NCBI RefSeq assembly: GCF_011074955.1
Contig: NZ_WUQJ01000022.1
Location: 62,001 to 126,000, forward strand
Reading direction: 5' to 3'
Source: Marinobacter caseinilyticus
GTDB taxonomy: Bacteria > Pseudomonadota > Gammaproteobacteria > Pseudomonadales > Oleiphilaceae
DNA length: 64,000 bases
A model generated the notes under the pieces. It was not told the origin of the DNA, searched no databases, and saw only the letters and a program-made list of their open reading frames with translations. The translations under genes and the position numbers were made by a program. Numbering within the stretch: the stretch's first letter is position 1; every line of letters starts with the position of its first letter. This document shows, piece after piece, positions 21,433 to 31,347 of the stretch.

Positions 21433-24198
21433 CTACTGACAGGCTTCGCAATCGGGCTCGTCAATGGCACAGACCTGCGGCTGGGGCGCGGCGACCGGAG
21501 CGGTTTTCTCAGCGCCGGTGGCGCCGAGTGAGCGCAGGTAATAGGTGGTTTTCAAGCCGCGCTCCCACGCCAGTTGGTAGAGTGCATCCAGCTTTTTACC
21601 CGAGGCTTCGGCCATGTACAGGTTCAGGCTCTGGGCCTGGTCCAGCCACTTCTGGCGCCGGGCGGCGGCTTCAACCAGCCAGCGGGCGTCAATCTCAAAC
21701 GCGGTGGCGTAGCGGGCCTTGATGTCGGCGGGCACCCGGTCGATCCGTTGCACCGACCCGTCGAAGTATTTGAGGTCGTTGACCATCACGTTGTCCCACA
21801 GACCCTCCGCTTTCAGGTCTCGCACCAGCGCAGGGTTGACCACGGTGAACTCGCCCGACAGGTTCGATTTGACGAACAGGTTCTGATACGCCGGCTCAAT
21901 GGACTGGGACACCCCGACAATATTGGCGATGGTCGCGGTCGGGGCGATCGCCATGAGGTTGGAGTTGCGCAGGCCGTGCTGGCGAACGGCCGCGCGCACG
22001 GCGGTCCAGTCGAGCCGGCGGTCGGTGTTCACGGTCAGCTCACCCTCGCGTCGGCCATGGCGGAGTATGTCGATGGAGTCGATGGGCAGAATGCCCTGCG
22101 ACCACAACGAGCCCTCATACGTCGGGTAGGCGCCCCGCTCAGCTGCCAGCTCGGCAGAGGCGCGAATGGCGAAATGGCTGATCTGCTCCATGGTGAGGTC
22201 GGCAAACTCAACGGCGTCCGGACTGGCGTAGGGCAGTTTGAGGGCGTACAGGGCGTCCTGGAATCCCATCAGCCCCAGACCCACAGGCCGATGGCGCAGG
22301 TTGGATTCGCGCGCTTGCGGCACCGCGTAGTAATTGATGTCGATGACGTTATCGAGCATGCGCACGGCGGTGTTGACGGTCTGCTCCAACCGCGGCACGT
22401 CCAGTTCGCCGTTGCGAATGTGGGCGGCCAGGTTGATGGAACCGAGGTTACAGACGGCGATTTCGTCTTCGCTGGTGTTCAGGGTGATTTCGGTACACAG
22501 GTTCGATGAGTGCACCACGCCCTGATGCTGCTGGGGCGACCGCAGGTTGCAGGGGTCTTTGAAAGTGATCCACGGATGACCGGTTTCGAACAGCACGGTC
22601 AGCATCTTGCGCCACAGCTGTTTCGCCGGGAGGGTTTTAAACAGGCTGAGCTCGCCCCGCGCGGCCATCGCCTCGTATTCCTGATAACGCGTGCGAAAGG
22701 CCGTACCGAACAGGTCGTGCAGGTCCGGGGTGTCGTTGGGGGAGAACAGGGTCCAGTCGGCGTCGTCCCGCATCCGTTCCATCAGCAAGTCGGGCACCCA
22801 GTTGGCGGTGTTCATGTCATGGGTGCGGCGACGCTCGTCGCCCGTGTTCTTGCGCAGTTCCAGAAACTCTTCAATGTCCAGATGCCAGGTTTCCAGGTAG
22901 GCGCAGACCGCGCCCTTGCGCTTGCCACCCTGATTGACGGCCACGGCGGTATCGTTCACCACTTTCAGGAACGGCACCACGCCCTGGCTTTTACCATTGG
23001 TGCCTTTGATGTGGGCGCCCATGGCCCGCACCGGGGTCCAGTCGTTGCCCAGACCGCCGGCCCATTTCGACAACAGGGCGTTGTCCCGCACCGAGCCATA
23101 GATGCTGCCCAGGTCGTCACTGACCGTGGTCAGGTAACAGGACGACAACTGGGAGTGCCGGGTGCCGCTGTTAAACAGCGTGGGGGTCGAGGCCATGTAG
23201 TCGAACGACGACAACAGGTTGTAGAAGTCGATGGCGCGGGCGTTGGGGTCGTCTTCGCGCAGCGACAGCCCCATGGCGACGCGCATGAAGAACACCTGGG
23301 GCAGCTCCAGGCGTTGGCCGTTCCAGTGGATAAAATATCGGTCGTACAGGGTTTGCAGGCCCAGGAAGCCAAACTGCCCATCACGCTCGGGTTTCAGCGC
23401 CTGGCCCAGACGGGCCAGATCGAATTCCGCCAGCGCGGGGTCGAGCAGTTCCCGGCGGATGCCGGTTTCGATGTAGGCCGCCAGCGCCCGGGGATAGACT
23501 TCCGCCAGCGGTTCGTGCGCCGGTAACGCCAGCGCGCGGGTGGTTTCCTGGCGCAACTGCTCCAACAGCAGGCGTGCAGTGACCGCACTGTAGTCGGGTT
23601 CCTGTTCAATCCGGCCCCGTGCGGTCATGACCAGCGCCGGCAACACGTCGTGGTCAGCCATGCCGTCGTACAGGTTGCGCAGGGTGTCTTGCACCAGACG
23701 GTCTGAGTCTACGCTGTCCAAGCCGGTGCAGGCGTGTTCGGCCTGATGCTTCATCAGGCCCAGGTCGAGTGGGCGTACCCGACCGTCCGCCTGGGTCACG
23801 GTCAAGGTGGGGTGCGCCTCCACCGGTGCTTGCCGGGCCCGTTCCGTGGCGTGGGCCTCCCGGTACAGTACGTACGCCCGGGCGATTTGCGGTGCTTCGC
23901 CGCGCATGAGGGCCAATTCGACCTGGTCCTGAATGTCTTCAATGTGAATCTTGCCACCGGCATTCAGACGCCGGCTCACCGCCTGGGTGACCTGACGGGT
24001 AACGCTTTGGGCACTGTCATGAATACGGACAGAGCCGGCGGCCTGATCGCCTTCGACCGCGAGAAACGCTTTGGTAACGGCGACGTTGATTTTTACCGGG
24101 TCGAACGCCACCAGAGCGCCATTGCGCTTGATGACCTGTAAGGATGACGGCGCGGCCTGGCTGGCCGGATCGGGGGTTGCCACTGAGGTTGCGGGCAT
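21433..24198 (-). CDS. nrdA: Class Ia ribonucleotide reductase, alpha subunit
   Basis: A 921-residue catalytic subunit, longer than the E. coli enzyme because the N-terminus carries two ATP-cone-like regions (about residues 20-125 and 140-230), as in Pseudomonas NrdA. Active-site landmarks are NLCTEITLNTSEDEIAVCNL and FNSGTRHSQLSSCYL. The C-terminal redox pair is in EPDCEACQ. The ATG at 24198 has AGGAG 7 bases upstream; a longer frame to 24300 is unlikely. A cobalamin riboswitch lies about 170 bp upstream, so expression should fall when B12 is plentiful. Confidence 0.95.
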   Translation of the reverse strand: MPATSVATPDPASQAAPSSLQVIKRNGALVAFDPVKINVAVTKAFLAVEGDQAAGSVRIHDSAQSVTRQVTQAVSRRLNAGGKIHIEDIQDQVELALMRGEAPQIARAYVLYREAHATERARQAPVEAHPTLTVTQADGRVRPLDLGLMKHQAEHACTGLDSVDSDRLVQDTLRNLYDGMADHDVLPALVMTARGRIEQEPDYSAVTARLLLEQLRQETTRALALPAHEPLAEVYPRALAAYIETGIRRELLDPALAEFDLARLGQALKPERDGQFGFLGLQTLYDRYFIHWNGQRLELPQVFFMRVAMGLSLREDDPNARAIDFYNLLSSFDYMASTPTLFNSGTRHSQLSSCYLTTVSDDLGSIYGSVRDNALLSKWAGGLGNDWTPVRAMGAHIKGTNGKSQGVVPFLKVVNDTAVAVNQGGKRKGAVCAYLETWHLDIEEFLELRKNTGDERRRTHDMNTANWVPDLLMERMRDDADWTLFSPNDTPDLHDLFGTAFRTRYQEYEAMAARGELSLFKTLPAKQLWRKMLTVLFETGHPWITFKDPCNLRSPQQHQGVVHSSNLCTEITLNTSEDEIAVCNLGSINLAAHIRNGELDVPRLEQTVNTAVRMLDNVIDINYYAVPQARESNLRHRPVGLGLMGFQDALYALKLPYASPDAVEFADLTMEQISHFAIRASAELAAERGAYPTYEGSLWSQGILPIDSIDILRHGRREGELTVNTDRRLDWTAVRAAVRQHGLRNSNLMAIAPTATIANIVGVSQSIEPAYQNLFVKSNLSGEFTVVNPALVRDLKAEGLWDNVMVNDLKYFDGSVQRIDRVPADIKARYATAFEIDARWLVEAAARRQKWLDQAQSLNLYMAEASGKKLDALYQLAWERGLKTTYYLRSLGATGAEKTAPVAAPQPQVCAIDEPDCEACQ

Positions 24199-24371
24199 GA
24201 TGATACTCCTGAATACGCGTTGAAATTCCAAGCCTTCGCGTACACAGGACGGGGTTGGGCCCGACCGCTCGGCCGCACCACAGTACCGTTGTCTGCTCAC
24301 CTTTCAGGGTCCGTGGACGCCTGTGTCGCGAAGGTGCAGTTGCGGTTGTTCCGATGCTCGGAACACCACCT

Positions 24372-24545
24372 CCCTGGCAGGTCTTCGGACTCAGGAGCGT
24401 GGGTTGTGCTGGCAGGCAAAACCCGGGCCTTGCGTAACGACTTCCCGGCGGTGGCCAGTGTCTTCGTGCTACGCTCGTTCTCCAATACCGCTGCGCGTCA
24501 GTTCCGGATTTTCACCGGATTCCCGATACCGTCATGTCGTAAAAC
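24372..24545 (-). promoter_or_regulatory. Cobalamin riboswitch upstream of nrdA
   Basis: On the minus strand: GGGAATCCGGTGAAAATCCG, then GAACTG and GCAGCGGTA, a GCCAC segment in the central part, and the B12 box GAGTCCGAAGACCTGCC ending near 24376. These are the conserved blocks of the adenosylcobalamin aptamer in the right order and spacing. The switch would lower nrdAB expression when the cell has B12. This implies a B12-dependent class II reductase elsewhere in the genome. Confidence 0.93.
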
Positions 24546-24686
24546 GAGTGCCACGGGGGCACACCAAATAACTACATGTGGTATCAAACCAAGGATTTTG
24601 ACACTATATAGGCTGCCAGGGCCGACCACAAGGAACTTTGGCCAAGCATTCGCATCGGATAATAAAGCCACTAATCGGGGACCATC

Positions 24687-25439
24687 ATGCTCACACCCAT
24701 CTCATGGCCGACGCGGTCAGCGCTGGTCCTGCTGCTTGTGCTTGCTCCGTTCAGCCACGGCTGGGCGGATACCGACGGTCCGGTGCCCCAGTTCTCCCGA
24801 ATCGATACCTTGCACGCCGGCTGGGAGCCTTTGGAATTTCCGAATATCGGGCGGCACAGCCAGTATGAGCTGGTCCGGGACGACGGTGTTCAGGTGGTGA
24901 AAGCCACCACCGCCCAAAGTGCCTCGGGGCTGATCGCCCGGGTCACGGTGGATCCGCGGGAGCACCCCATCCTGCAGTGGCGCTGGAAGGTCAGTAAGAT
25001 TTACAACGCCGGCGATGCCCGCAAGAAGGCTGGGGACGATTACCCGGCCCGCATTTATGTGGCGTTCGCGTTTGAACCGGACAAGGCCAGTTTTTTTGAG
25101 CGCGCCAAGCGCCAAGCGATCAAGGCCCTGATGGGCGAAGCGCTGCCGGGCAACGCGTTGAACTATATCTGGGCCAGTAAGTTGCCGGTTGAGTCCCTGG
25201 TGCCCAACCCGTTCACGGACAAGACCCAGATGATCGCGGTCAACTCCGGCCCGGCTCAGGTCGGTCAATGGGTGACGGTGCGCCGGGACATCGTGGCGGA
25301 CTACACCCGGGCGTTTGGTGAGGCGCCACCGGCCATCGTCGGCGTCGGCATTATGTCGGATTCGGACAACACCGGTGAATCGGCCATGGCATGGTATGGC
25401 GATGTTCAGCTGCTACCGCGAGCAAGCGCCGAACAGTGA
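24687..25439 (+). CDS. DUF3047 exported protein
   Basis: A 250-residue protein with a signal peptide (SALVLLLVLAPFSHGWA, cleavage near residue 27). The DUF3047 domain carries 'LQWRWKVSKIYNAGDARKK', 'GDDYPARIYVAFAFE', 'LNYIWASKLPVESLVPNPFT' and 'GVGIMSDSDNTGESAMAWYG'. The domain is periplasmic, with no known activity. It overlaps the end of the convergent binding-protein gene by 27 bp. Confidence 0.88.
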   Translation: MLTPISWPTRSALVLLLVLAPFSHGWADTDGPVPQFSRIDTLHAGWEPLEFPNIGRHSQYELVRDDGVQVVKATTAQSASGLIARVTVDPREHPILQWRWKVSKIYNAGDARKKAGDDYPARIYVAFAFEPDKASFFERAKRQAIKALMGEALPGNALNYIWASKLPVESLVPNPFTDKTQMIAVNSGPAQVGQWVTVRRDIVADYTRAFGEAPPAIVGVGIMSDSDNTGESAMAWYGDVQLLPRASAEQ

Positions 25440-26264
25440 GGGTGTGGGTGACGCGGGTTCGGCCGGGCCGGATGAGCGGTCTTGCAACGCCTGCAATTGG
25501 CCTTGCTGCAACAGGCGGGCATAGGCGCGATCGAACGCCTTGATGCGTGCGACCGATTCCGGTACCTGCCTGGGCGCCACAAACGCCCCTCGCACCTCGT
25601 GAATCTGGCAGCGCTTGAGCATGACGTCGGGGAAGTGTGGTTTCACCGCTTCCACGGGCTCATCGTAGTCAATCAGATAATCGCCCCGGTCGAGTTGCAG
25701 CATGGACAGGGCGGCTTCGTGCGTGGGTGCCAGTGCAATGGTCTCAGCCTCAAGGTCCAGGCCGTTTAACGCACCCAGGTAGCTGAAACCATTGATCAGG
25801 ATCAGGCGTTTGCCCGCCAGCCCGGCAGGGCTGGCGATCGGTGCCATGCCCGGTTTATGGTAGGCGTACAGGCGAATGCGCATCGGGGTGGATTCGCTCT
25901 CCACCACCTGGCCTGCCAACTCCGGAATACCGGATACCCCCGGCCACAGGTCAATATCACCACGGGCGAGGTATAAATACACCCGGGCAATGGGCAGGTG
26001 CACCCATTCAATCCGATAGCCTGCCTCCGCCGCCACCCGCTCGGTCATTTCAACCCATGGCCCGGAGGCATTGCCATTGTCGTCCGCATACTTGAACGGC
26101 GGAAATTCCACAAAGCCGGTTCGCAAAACGGGTTTATCGGCCTCGTTATTGACCTTGTCGACCTCAGTGGCCTTGTCACCAAAGGCTGGTCCTGCCGTTA
26201 TAATCAGCAGCAACGTGACAACCAACAGGCGAGGCAGATTCCAGCGCTCCAAGGGGGGGTGCAC
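25413..26264 (-). CDS. Periplasmic solute-binding protein, SBP_bac_3-like
   Basis: A 283-residue protein with a signal peptide (LLVVTLLLIITAGPAFG) and the amino-acid-binding-protein pattern: 'FPPFKYADDNGNASGPWVEM', then 'AGYRIEWVHLPIARVYLYLARGDIDLWPG'. No ABC permease or ATPase is next to it. Orphan proteins of this type are common in marine gammaproteobacteria and may act as sensors or helpers. It is a paralogue of the gene at 26559-27404 with the same motif order. Confidence 0.8.
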   Translation of the reverse strand: MHPPLERWNLPRLLVVTLLLIITAGPAFGDKATEVDKVNNEADKPVLRTGFVEFPPFKYADDNGNASGPWVEMTERVAAEAGYRIEWVHLPIARVYLYLARGDIDLWPGVSGIPELAGQVVESESTPMRIRLYAYHKPGMAPIASPAGLAGKRLILINGFSYLGALNGLDLEAETIALAPTHEAALSMLQLDRGDYLIDYDEPVEAVKPHFPDVMLKRCQIHEVRGAFVAPRQVPESVARIKAFDRAYARLLQQGQLQALQDRSSGPAEPASPTPSLFGACSR

Positions 26265-26558
26265 CTCTTGAGGGATATCGTATAAGTTTGGCTTGGTGTT
26301 GCCAGTTTAGCCAAAAAAAGTTCGTGGCGCTGTCCCGGTTAACACGGCGATGCCCAGCGGAAGGCCAACCCCTGCGGTCAATCGGGACGTGGCCGCCGAC
26401 GCTTTCACTTCGGAACAGGACCTGGGACTGCCCGGTTGAGCGTCAGGGCCCTCCGAAGCCGAAGCGTCGGCGACATTGGCGAACCGCCTTGTCGGTGATC
26501 GCGTGCAATATCCGTGCTTTCACGTGAATCCGCGATGAGTCAATAAAACGGCGGTCTT

Positions 26559-27404
26559 CTAGGGAGAGCTCGGCGAGGGGTCCAATTGCTCCCGGGTCGG
26601 GTAGCCTGGGATCATGCGGAAAACAGAGGGTTCTTGCACGGTGGATATCTGATTTTGGTCGGACAGTCGACGATACGCGGTATCAAAGGCGTCTCGAATC
26701 GCGGCCGCGTCGGGGCGAGCGCCGGAAAACAGCCAGGCGCCTTCGCGGATACGAACCGGTGACGCCTGGAGGCTGTGGTTTGGGTATTGGTCAATCAGAT
26801 CCTGCACCGGATGTCGGTAATCCAGCAAATACTGCCCGCGCTGTCGCACTAGCATGTCCAAGGCCGCTTTGTGGCTTGGCGCTTCCGCGATGGTCACGCC
26901 CTCATAGCTGTGCAGAAATGCCGCCAGCCCTGCGTAGGTGTATCCGGTAATCAAAATCAGGGTATGGTTCTGGAAATCGTCAAACTGCTCAATCGGCGGG
27001 GTACCTTCGAGATACCAGGCGCTTAACTGTATTTCCAGGGGGTGGGACACGCTTTCAAGAACGGCGCCTTTGAGCGCCGGTATATTGGTCAGGGCCGGAA
27101 ACACATCGATGTTGCCGTTTTTGATGTAGAGGTACGCACGGCTGATGGGCAGGTACATAAACTCGACCTCAAAACCGGCCGCTTGCGCGACCTGCCGGGT
27201 CAGTTCGATAAACGTCCCGGCTGGCTGGCCATTGTCGTCGAGATACTCCAGGGGCGGAAATTCGGCATACCCAATTTTTAACACTGGTCTGCTGTCGTCT
27301 GCCGATGCCGATGCCGATGCCGATGCCGATGCCGATAGCAGGGTGACCAATACGAGGACAATCACACCAAACCCGCGTTGCCAGGCACACAACCGTATCG
27401 CCAT
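26559..27404 (-). CDS. Periplasmic solute-binding protein with Ser-Ala repeat after the signal peptide
   Basis: A 281-residue paralogue of the gene at 25413: 'YAEFPPLEYLDDNGQPAGTF', 'EFMYLPISRAYLYIKNGNID', 'RQRGQYLLDYRHPVQDLI'. The signal peptide (GFGVIVLVLVTLLSASA) runs straight into an (SA)n tract encoded by six GCCGAT hexamers. Changes in repeat number would keep frame and change only the linker. No transport partner genes adjoin. The ligand is not evident. The 294 bp on its 3' side show no recognisable gene. Confidence 0.8.
   Translation of the reverse strand: MAIRLCAWQRGFGVIVLVLVTLLSASASASASASADDSRPVLKIGYAEFPPLEYLDDNGQPAGTFIELTRQVAQAAGFEVEFMYLPISRAYLYIKNGNIDVFPALTNIPALKGAVLESVSHPLEIQLSAWYLEGTPPIEQFDDFQNHTLILITGYTYAGLAAFLHSYEGVTIAEAPSHKAALDMLVRQRGQYLLDYRHPVQDLIDQYPNHSLQASPVRIREGAWLFSGARPDAAAIRDAFDTAYRRLSDQNQISTVQEPSVFRMIPGYPTREQLDPSPSSP
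27301..27336. repeat. Hexanucleotide microsatellite (GCCGAT)6
   Basis: Six perfect tandem copies of GCCGAT on the plus strand, inside the minus-strand binding-protein gene at the signal-peptide cleavage region. The hexamer unit preserves reading frame. Confidence 0.97.
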
Positions 27405-27646
27405 ATCGTCAAACCTTTGTTGGTATTGGCCAATGCATCTACAAAACCAGGGCCGTTTATAAGGTTACCAGAATGCCGTCTCAATGCACTGTTTAAGGGC
27501 CGTACCGACACAGAAGCCTGTTAATCAAAGTAATCAGGGACAGCGGTAACAGGATTGGTTTGATCGACCGCTAAAAAATACCGCCCAGCCAATGCCTGAG
27601 GGCGGATTCGGCCTAGACTGGAGACTCAACCCGTGAGGTCAGCTCA

Positions 27647-28558
27647 ATGAATTCTGCTTCCAAACACCCCGCCCGTTGGCAGAACCGTACTTCGGCCATC
27701 GTGAATGGTTTTTTCGGCGACTGGCTTGAAAGCCACGCCAACCCGCTGGCCATTGAACAGACCCTGTTCCACAACGGTCAGGCATTGGATACCGCTCGGC
27801 CGGTGGTCGAATACCCCAAGCGCACGCTGATTGTGATGGTTCATGGCCTGACCGAACTGGAGACCATCTGGGACTTCCCTGACCGGCCAGGCGTTCATTA
27901 CGGTTCCCTGCTTGCAGACTCCCTTGAGGCGTCGGCGCTGTGCCTGCGTTACAACTCCGGTCGGGCGGTGTTCCACAACGGCGCGGAGCTGGCGCAGGTG
28001 CTGGAATCGCTGATTGAACACTGGCCGGCGCCGGTGGAGCGTTTGATCCTGCTGGGCCACAGCATGGGCGGGCTGCTGATTCGCAGCGCCTGCCAGGCCG
28101 GTGCGCTCAATGGCCTGCGCTGGCCGACCCTGGTGGACAGTTGCGTCTATCTGGGTTCGCCCCATGACGGTTCCTGGTTGGCAAAAGCCGCCCAGGGCGC
28201 TGCCGATCTGATGCACCGTATGCCGCGGGACTATCTGCGGGTGGTGGGCGATGTCATCGATGGGCGCAGTGCCGGTATTCGGAATCTGAGCCGGGGCGAG
28301 GTGGTGGAAGCGGCGTCCGATTGCCCTCCGTTGCTGGCCACTGCCCGGCACTTTGCCATTTCAGGGTTGCTGTCCCGCCGTAAAAGCCACCCAATCAACA
28401 CCTTGTTTGGCGACGCCCTGGTGCATGAGTCCAGCGCCCAAGGCGACCAGCAACCGGGCTGGCAGTTGACGGGTACCGCCAATTTCCCGGGCGTCGACCA
28501 CATTCGCCTGACCCATCACCCCCAGGTTTTGCAGCAATTAAAGGAGTGGCTGGCATGA
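27647..28558 (+). CDS. Alpha/beta hydrolase, lipase/PGAP1-like
   Basis: A 303-residue hydrolase. The oxyanion strand 'LIVMVHGLTELETIWD' and nucleophile elbow GHSMGG (Ser about 142) are clear, followed by 'CVYLGSPHDGSWLAKAAQ' as in PGAP1/lipase-type proteins. The catalytic His is probably in 'PGVDHIRLTHHPQVL' near the C-terminus. No signal peptide, so it acts in the cytoplasm. Likely an esterase, possibly on polyhydroxyalkanoate or lipid substrates. The next gene overlaps its stop (ATGA). Confidence 0.85.
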   Translation: MNSASKHPARWQNRTSAIVNGFFGDWLESHANPLAIEQTLFHNGQALDTARPVVEYPKRTLIVMVHGLTELETIWDFPDRPGVHYGSLLADSLEASALCLRYNSGRAVFHNGAELAQVLESLIEHWPAPVERLILLGHSMGGLLIRSACQAGALNGLRWPTLVDSCVYLGSPHDGSWLAKAAQGAADLMHRMPRDYLRVVGDVIDGRSAGIRNLSRGEVVEAASDCPPLLATARHFAISGLLSRRKSHPINTLFGDALVHESSAQGDQQPGWQLTGTANFPGVDHIRLTHHPQVLQQLKEWLA

Positions 28559-28887
28559 CGCCCGTGGCAAGAGCGAAGACAGAGACAGAGAAAAAGAAAG
28601 CGACATCAAAGCAATGGTGGCTGGGGATTGCCGATCTGTCCGCCGCCGGCGTGATCGCCGGGGCAGGCATGATTCAGCGGGTGCACCTGTCCATCGCGGA
28701 CGAGAGCTTCAACCTCCTGGCCCGGATTCCGGTCACCCGGCCGGTCAGCGAACCGGTGCGCGCCATTCACCACGGACTGTCGAGACTGAGTTACGGTGCC
28801 GTGGCCATGGCAGCCGCGGCCGCGCAATCGCTCGCCCGGTCTCCGCACGACCCGGATGCCGTTAGCCGACAGCGCGACTCAGCGTAA
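28555..28887 (+). CDS. Hypothetical protein coupled to the hydrolase
   Basis: A 110-residue protein starting at the ATGA overlap with the hydrolase stop. A basic N-terminus is followed by a hydrophobic helix (GIADLSAAGVIAGAGMIQRVHL) and a second small-residue helix (YGAVAMAAAAAQSLA). It may associate with the membrane or with polyester granules. No family recognised. Its end overlaps the convergent UspA gene by 9 bp. Coupling suggests joint function with the hydrolase. Confidence 0.65.
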   Translation: MTPVARAKTETEKKKATSKQWWLGIADLSAAGVIAGAGMIQRVHLSIADESFNLLARIPVTRPVSEPVRAIHHGLSRLSYGAVAMAAAAAQSLARSPHDPDAVSRQRDSA

Positions 28888-29730
28888 AATCACCAGCGGC
28901 TTGGTCGCGGTTTTCAGCATGTTGGTGGTGGTACTGCCCACCAGAAACTGCCGGATTCTGGAGTGGCCATAGGCCCCCATGACCAGCAGATCGATGTCGT
29001 TCTCTTCCTGGTAGCCATGCAGGGCTTTCTCCACGTCACCGGCGCGTATCGCGAGGTGGGTGTCGCAGCCACTGGCCGCCAGCATTTTTTCAGCCTGCTT
29101 GAGCGGCTCCCAGCGATCGGCGGTGTCCGCACCGATCATCACCAGGTGAAGCGGGAAATCCTTGAACACCGGGCTGTTGGCCAGTAATTCGACGCCCTTG
29201 AACGCGGTTGGGCTGCCGTCAAAGGCCAGCATAGCACTGCGCGGCGCCTGGTAGTCGTCCGGCACCAGCATGATGGCCCGGTGCAGGCTGCGAATTACGG
29301 TTTCGAGCTGGGAGCCCATATGGACATCCCGGTCGGAGCTGCTTTCGCCGTGCAGGCCCATCACCAGTAACTGGGTGTCCTGCTCGATTGCCAGCAGGGA
29401 CTCGGTCAGGTCGCCATGGCGTTGACGCTGGCGAACGTTCTCGATGCCCCGTTCCCGCACCCGGTCTTCGGCTGCCTGCAGCAAATGGTGACCCTGCTCC
29501 AGCGCCAGCTTGCTGCGCTTTTCATCCAGTTCCGCCAGCTCTTCCATCAAATGCTCGCGGCTGCCCAGACCAATGCTGCCCACCAGATCCGGTTCAACCG
29601 GATAGCGGCTGTGGTCGAGCACATGAAACAACATCAGCGGCGCGTCCATCCGCAGCCCGGCCCAGGCCGCATAGTCACAAACGGCGGCGGTTGCCCTGGA
29701 ACCATCGATACAGCCCACGATGTGTGTCAT
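28879..29730 (-). CDS. Universal stress protein, two tandem Usp domains
   Basis: A 283-residue protein made of two UspA domains (about 1-148 and 150-283). The C-terminal domain keeps the ATP-binding loop 'LLVMGAYGHSRIRQFLVGST'. The first has 'LLVMGLHGESSSDRDVHMGS', also of ATP-binding type. It reads in the same direction as the SulP gene to its right with a 42-bp gap, an association seen often with SulP anion transporters. Possible regulatory partner of the transporter. Confidence 0.92.
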   Translation of the reverse strand: MTHIVGCIDGSRATAAVCDYAAWAGLRMDAPLMLFHVLDHSRYPVEPDLVGSIGLGSREHLMEELAELDEKRSKLALEQGHHLLQAAEDRVRERGIENVRQRQRHGDLTESLLAIEQDTQLLVMGLHGESSSDRDVHMGSQLETVIRSLHRAIMLVPDDYQAPRSAMLAFDGSPTAFKGVELLANSPVFKDFPLHLVMIGADTADRWEPLKQAEKMLAASGCDTHLAIRAGDVEKALHGYQEENDIDLLVMGAYGHSRIRQFLVGSTTTNMLKTATKPLVILR

Positions 29731-29772
29731 GAAGTCCCCTTTTGCGCGGTTATTGTGCTTGTTCGCGTCATG

Positions 29773-31260
29773 TTAGTGGCCCATCAACTGGTCGACCGCA
29801 TCCGGTTTGTCGTGCACGGCGAAGCGATCGACGATGGTGGCACTGGCTTCGTTAAGGCCAATAACCTCCACGTCGGCACCGTCACGCCGGAACTTCATCA
29901 CAACCTTGTCCAGGGCGGCGACGGCGGTAATGTCCCAGAAATGCGCCCGGCTTAGATCGATCACCACGCGGTCGACGGCTTCGCGGAAGTCGAAGGACGC
30001 GGTGAACTTCTCCGACGAGCTGAAAAATACCTGCCCGACCACCGTATAGGTCCGGGTACCGGTTTGCTCGTCCAGGGCCGAGGTCACCAGCATAAAGTGC
30101 CCGATTTTGTTGGCAAAGAACAGGGCCGCCAACAATACCCCCGCCAACACACCAAACGCGAGGTTGTGGGTTGCGACCACAACCACGACGGTCACCACCA
30201 TCACGATGTTGCTGGACAGCGGGTGGTCTTTCAGATTTCGGATCGAGTCCCAGCTGAAGGTACCGATCGATACCATGATCATCACCGCCACCAGCGCCGC
30301 CATCGGAATCTGCACCAGCCACTGGTCCAGCACCAGCACCATGACCAACAGGAAGGAACCCGCCGTCAGCGTCGATAACCGGGTACGGCCGCCGGATTTG
30401 ATGTTGATGATCGACTGGCCAATCATGGCGCAGCCGGCCATACCCCCGAGCATGCCCGCGCCGATGTTGGCGATGCCCTGGCCCCGGCATTCCCGGTTAC
30501 GATCACTGGTGGTGTCGGTCAGGTCGTCAACGATGGTCGCCGTCATCATCGATTCCAACAGGCCAACAACGGCCAGCGCCACCGAATAGGGCAAAATAAT
30601 CATCAGGGTTTCAAGCGTCAGCGGCACATCCGGCCACAGAAAGATTGGCAAGGTATCCGGCAATTCGCCCATGTCGCCCACGGTGCGAATGTCCAGGTTG
30701 AGCACCATGGCTACGACCGTCAGCAAGACGATGCAGATCAGCGGCGATGGCAACAACCGCCCCACCACCGGCACCAACGGAAACAGGTAGATAATGCCGA
30801 GGCCGGCCGCCGTCATGGCGTATACGTGCCAGGTGACGCCAGTCAGCTCCGGCAACTGGGCCATGAAAATCAGGATCGCCAGCGCGTTGACGAAGCCGGT
30901 GACCACGGAGCGCGAGACAAATCGCATCAGGCTGCCAAGCTTCAGGTAACCGGCGCCGATCTGCAACAGACCGGTCAGCAAGGTGGCGGCCAACAGGTAC
31001 TCTAGGCCGTGCTCTTTGACCAGGGTCACCATCAGCAAGGCCATGGCGCCGGTGGCCGCGGAGATCATGCCGGGGCGGCCGCCCACGAACGCAATCACCA
31101 CCGCGATGCAGAACGAGGCGTACAGCCCCACTTTGGGGTCGACTCCGGCGATGATGGAAAAGGCAATGGCTTCGGGGATCAGCGCCAGCGCCACCACAAT
31201 GCCCGCGAGCACGTCGCCGCGAACATTGGATAGCCAGGTATTTTTTAACGTATTAAGCAT
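29773..31260 (-). CDS. SulP family anion transporter with STAS domain
   Basis: A 495-residue protein. The N-terminal membrane domain has '[20 protein letters not shown]', the conserved helix-1 motif of SulP, and '[20 protein letters not shown]'. The C-terminal STAS domain is at about 395-495 ([20 protein letters not shown]). Candidates for transport are sulfate or bicarbonate. The next gene on the same strand is NhaB, so a sodium-coupled BicA-like role is plausible but unproven. Confidence 0.92.
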   Translation of the reverse strand: MLNTLKNTWLSNVRGDVLAGIVVALALIPEAIAFSIIAGVDPKVGLYASFCIAVVIAFVGGRPGMISAATGAMALLMVTLVKEHGLEYLLAATLLTGLLQIGAGYLKLGSLMRFVSRSVVTGFVNALAILIFMAQLPELTGVTWHVYAMTAAGLGIIYLFPLVPVVGRLLPSPLICIVLLTVVAMVLNLDIRTVGDMGELPDTLPIFLWPDVPLTLETLMIILPYSVALAVVGLLESMMTATIVDDLTDTTSDRNRECRGQGIANIGAGMLGGMAGCAMIGQSIINIKSGGRTRLSTLTAGSFLLVMVLVLDQWLVQIPMAALVAVMIMVSIGTFSWDSIRNLKDHPLSSNIVMVVTVVVVVATHNLAFGVLAGVLLAALFFANKIGHFMLVTSALDEQTGTRTYTVVGQVFFSSSEKFTASFDFREAVDRVVIDLSRAHFWDITAVAALDKVVMKFRRDGADVEVIGLNEASATIVDRFAVHDKPDAVDQLMGH

Positions 31261-31347
31261 TCAGACTTCCGGGTTAACTGTGAACCAATTGAACCGGCAG
31301 GCCCAAGGCCTCACCGATCGGTGAGCCTCGGACCGGCGCCGGGAGTA

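Noticed and set aside
21574..23526. Long open frames on the plus strand opposite nrdA
   Set aside because: They are antisense to a clearly conserved gene in GC-rich sequence. The translations show no family features, and such shadows are expected here.
24592..24615. TTGACA followed by TATATAG on the plus strand as a promoter for the DUF3047 gene
   Set aside because: The two hexamer-like blocks are only a few bases apart, not the 16-18 needed for a sigma-70 promoter.
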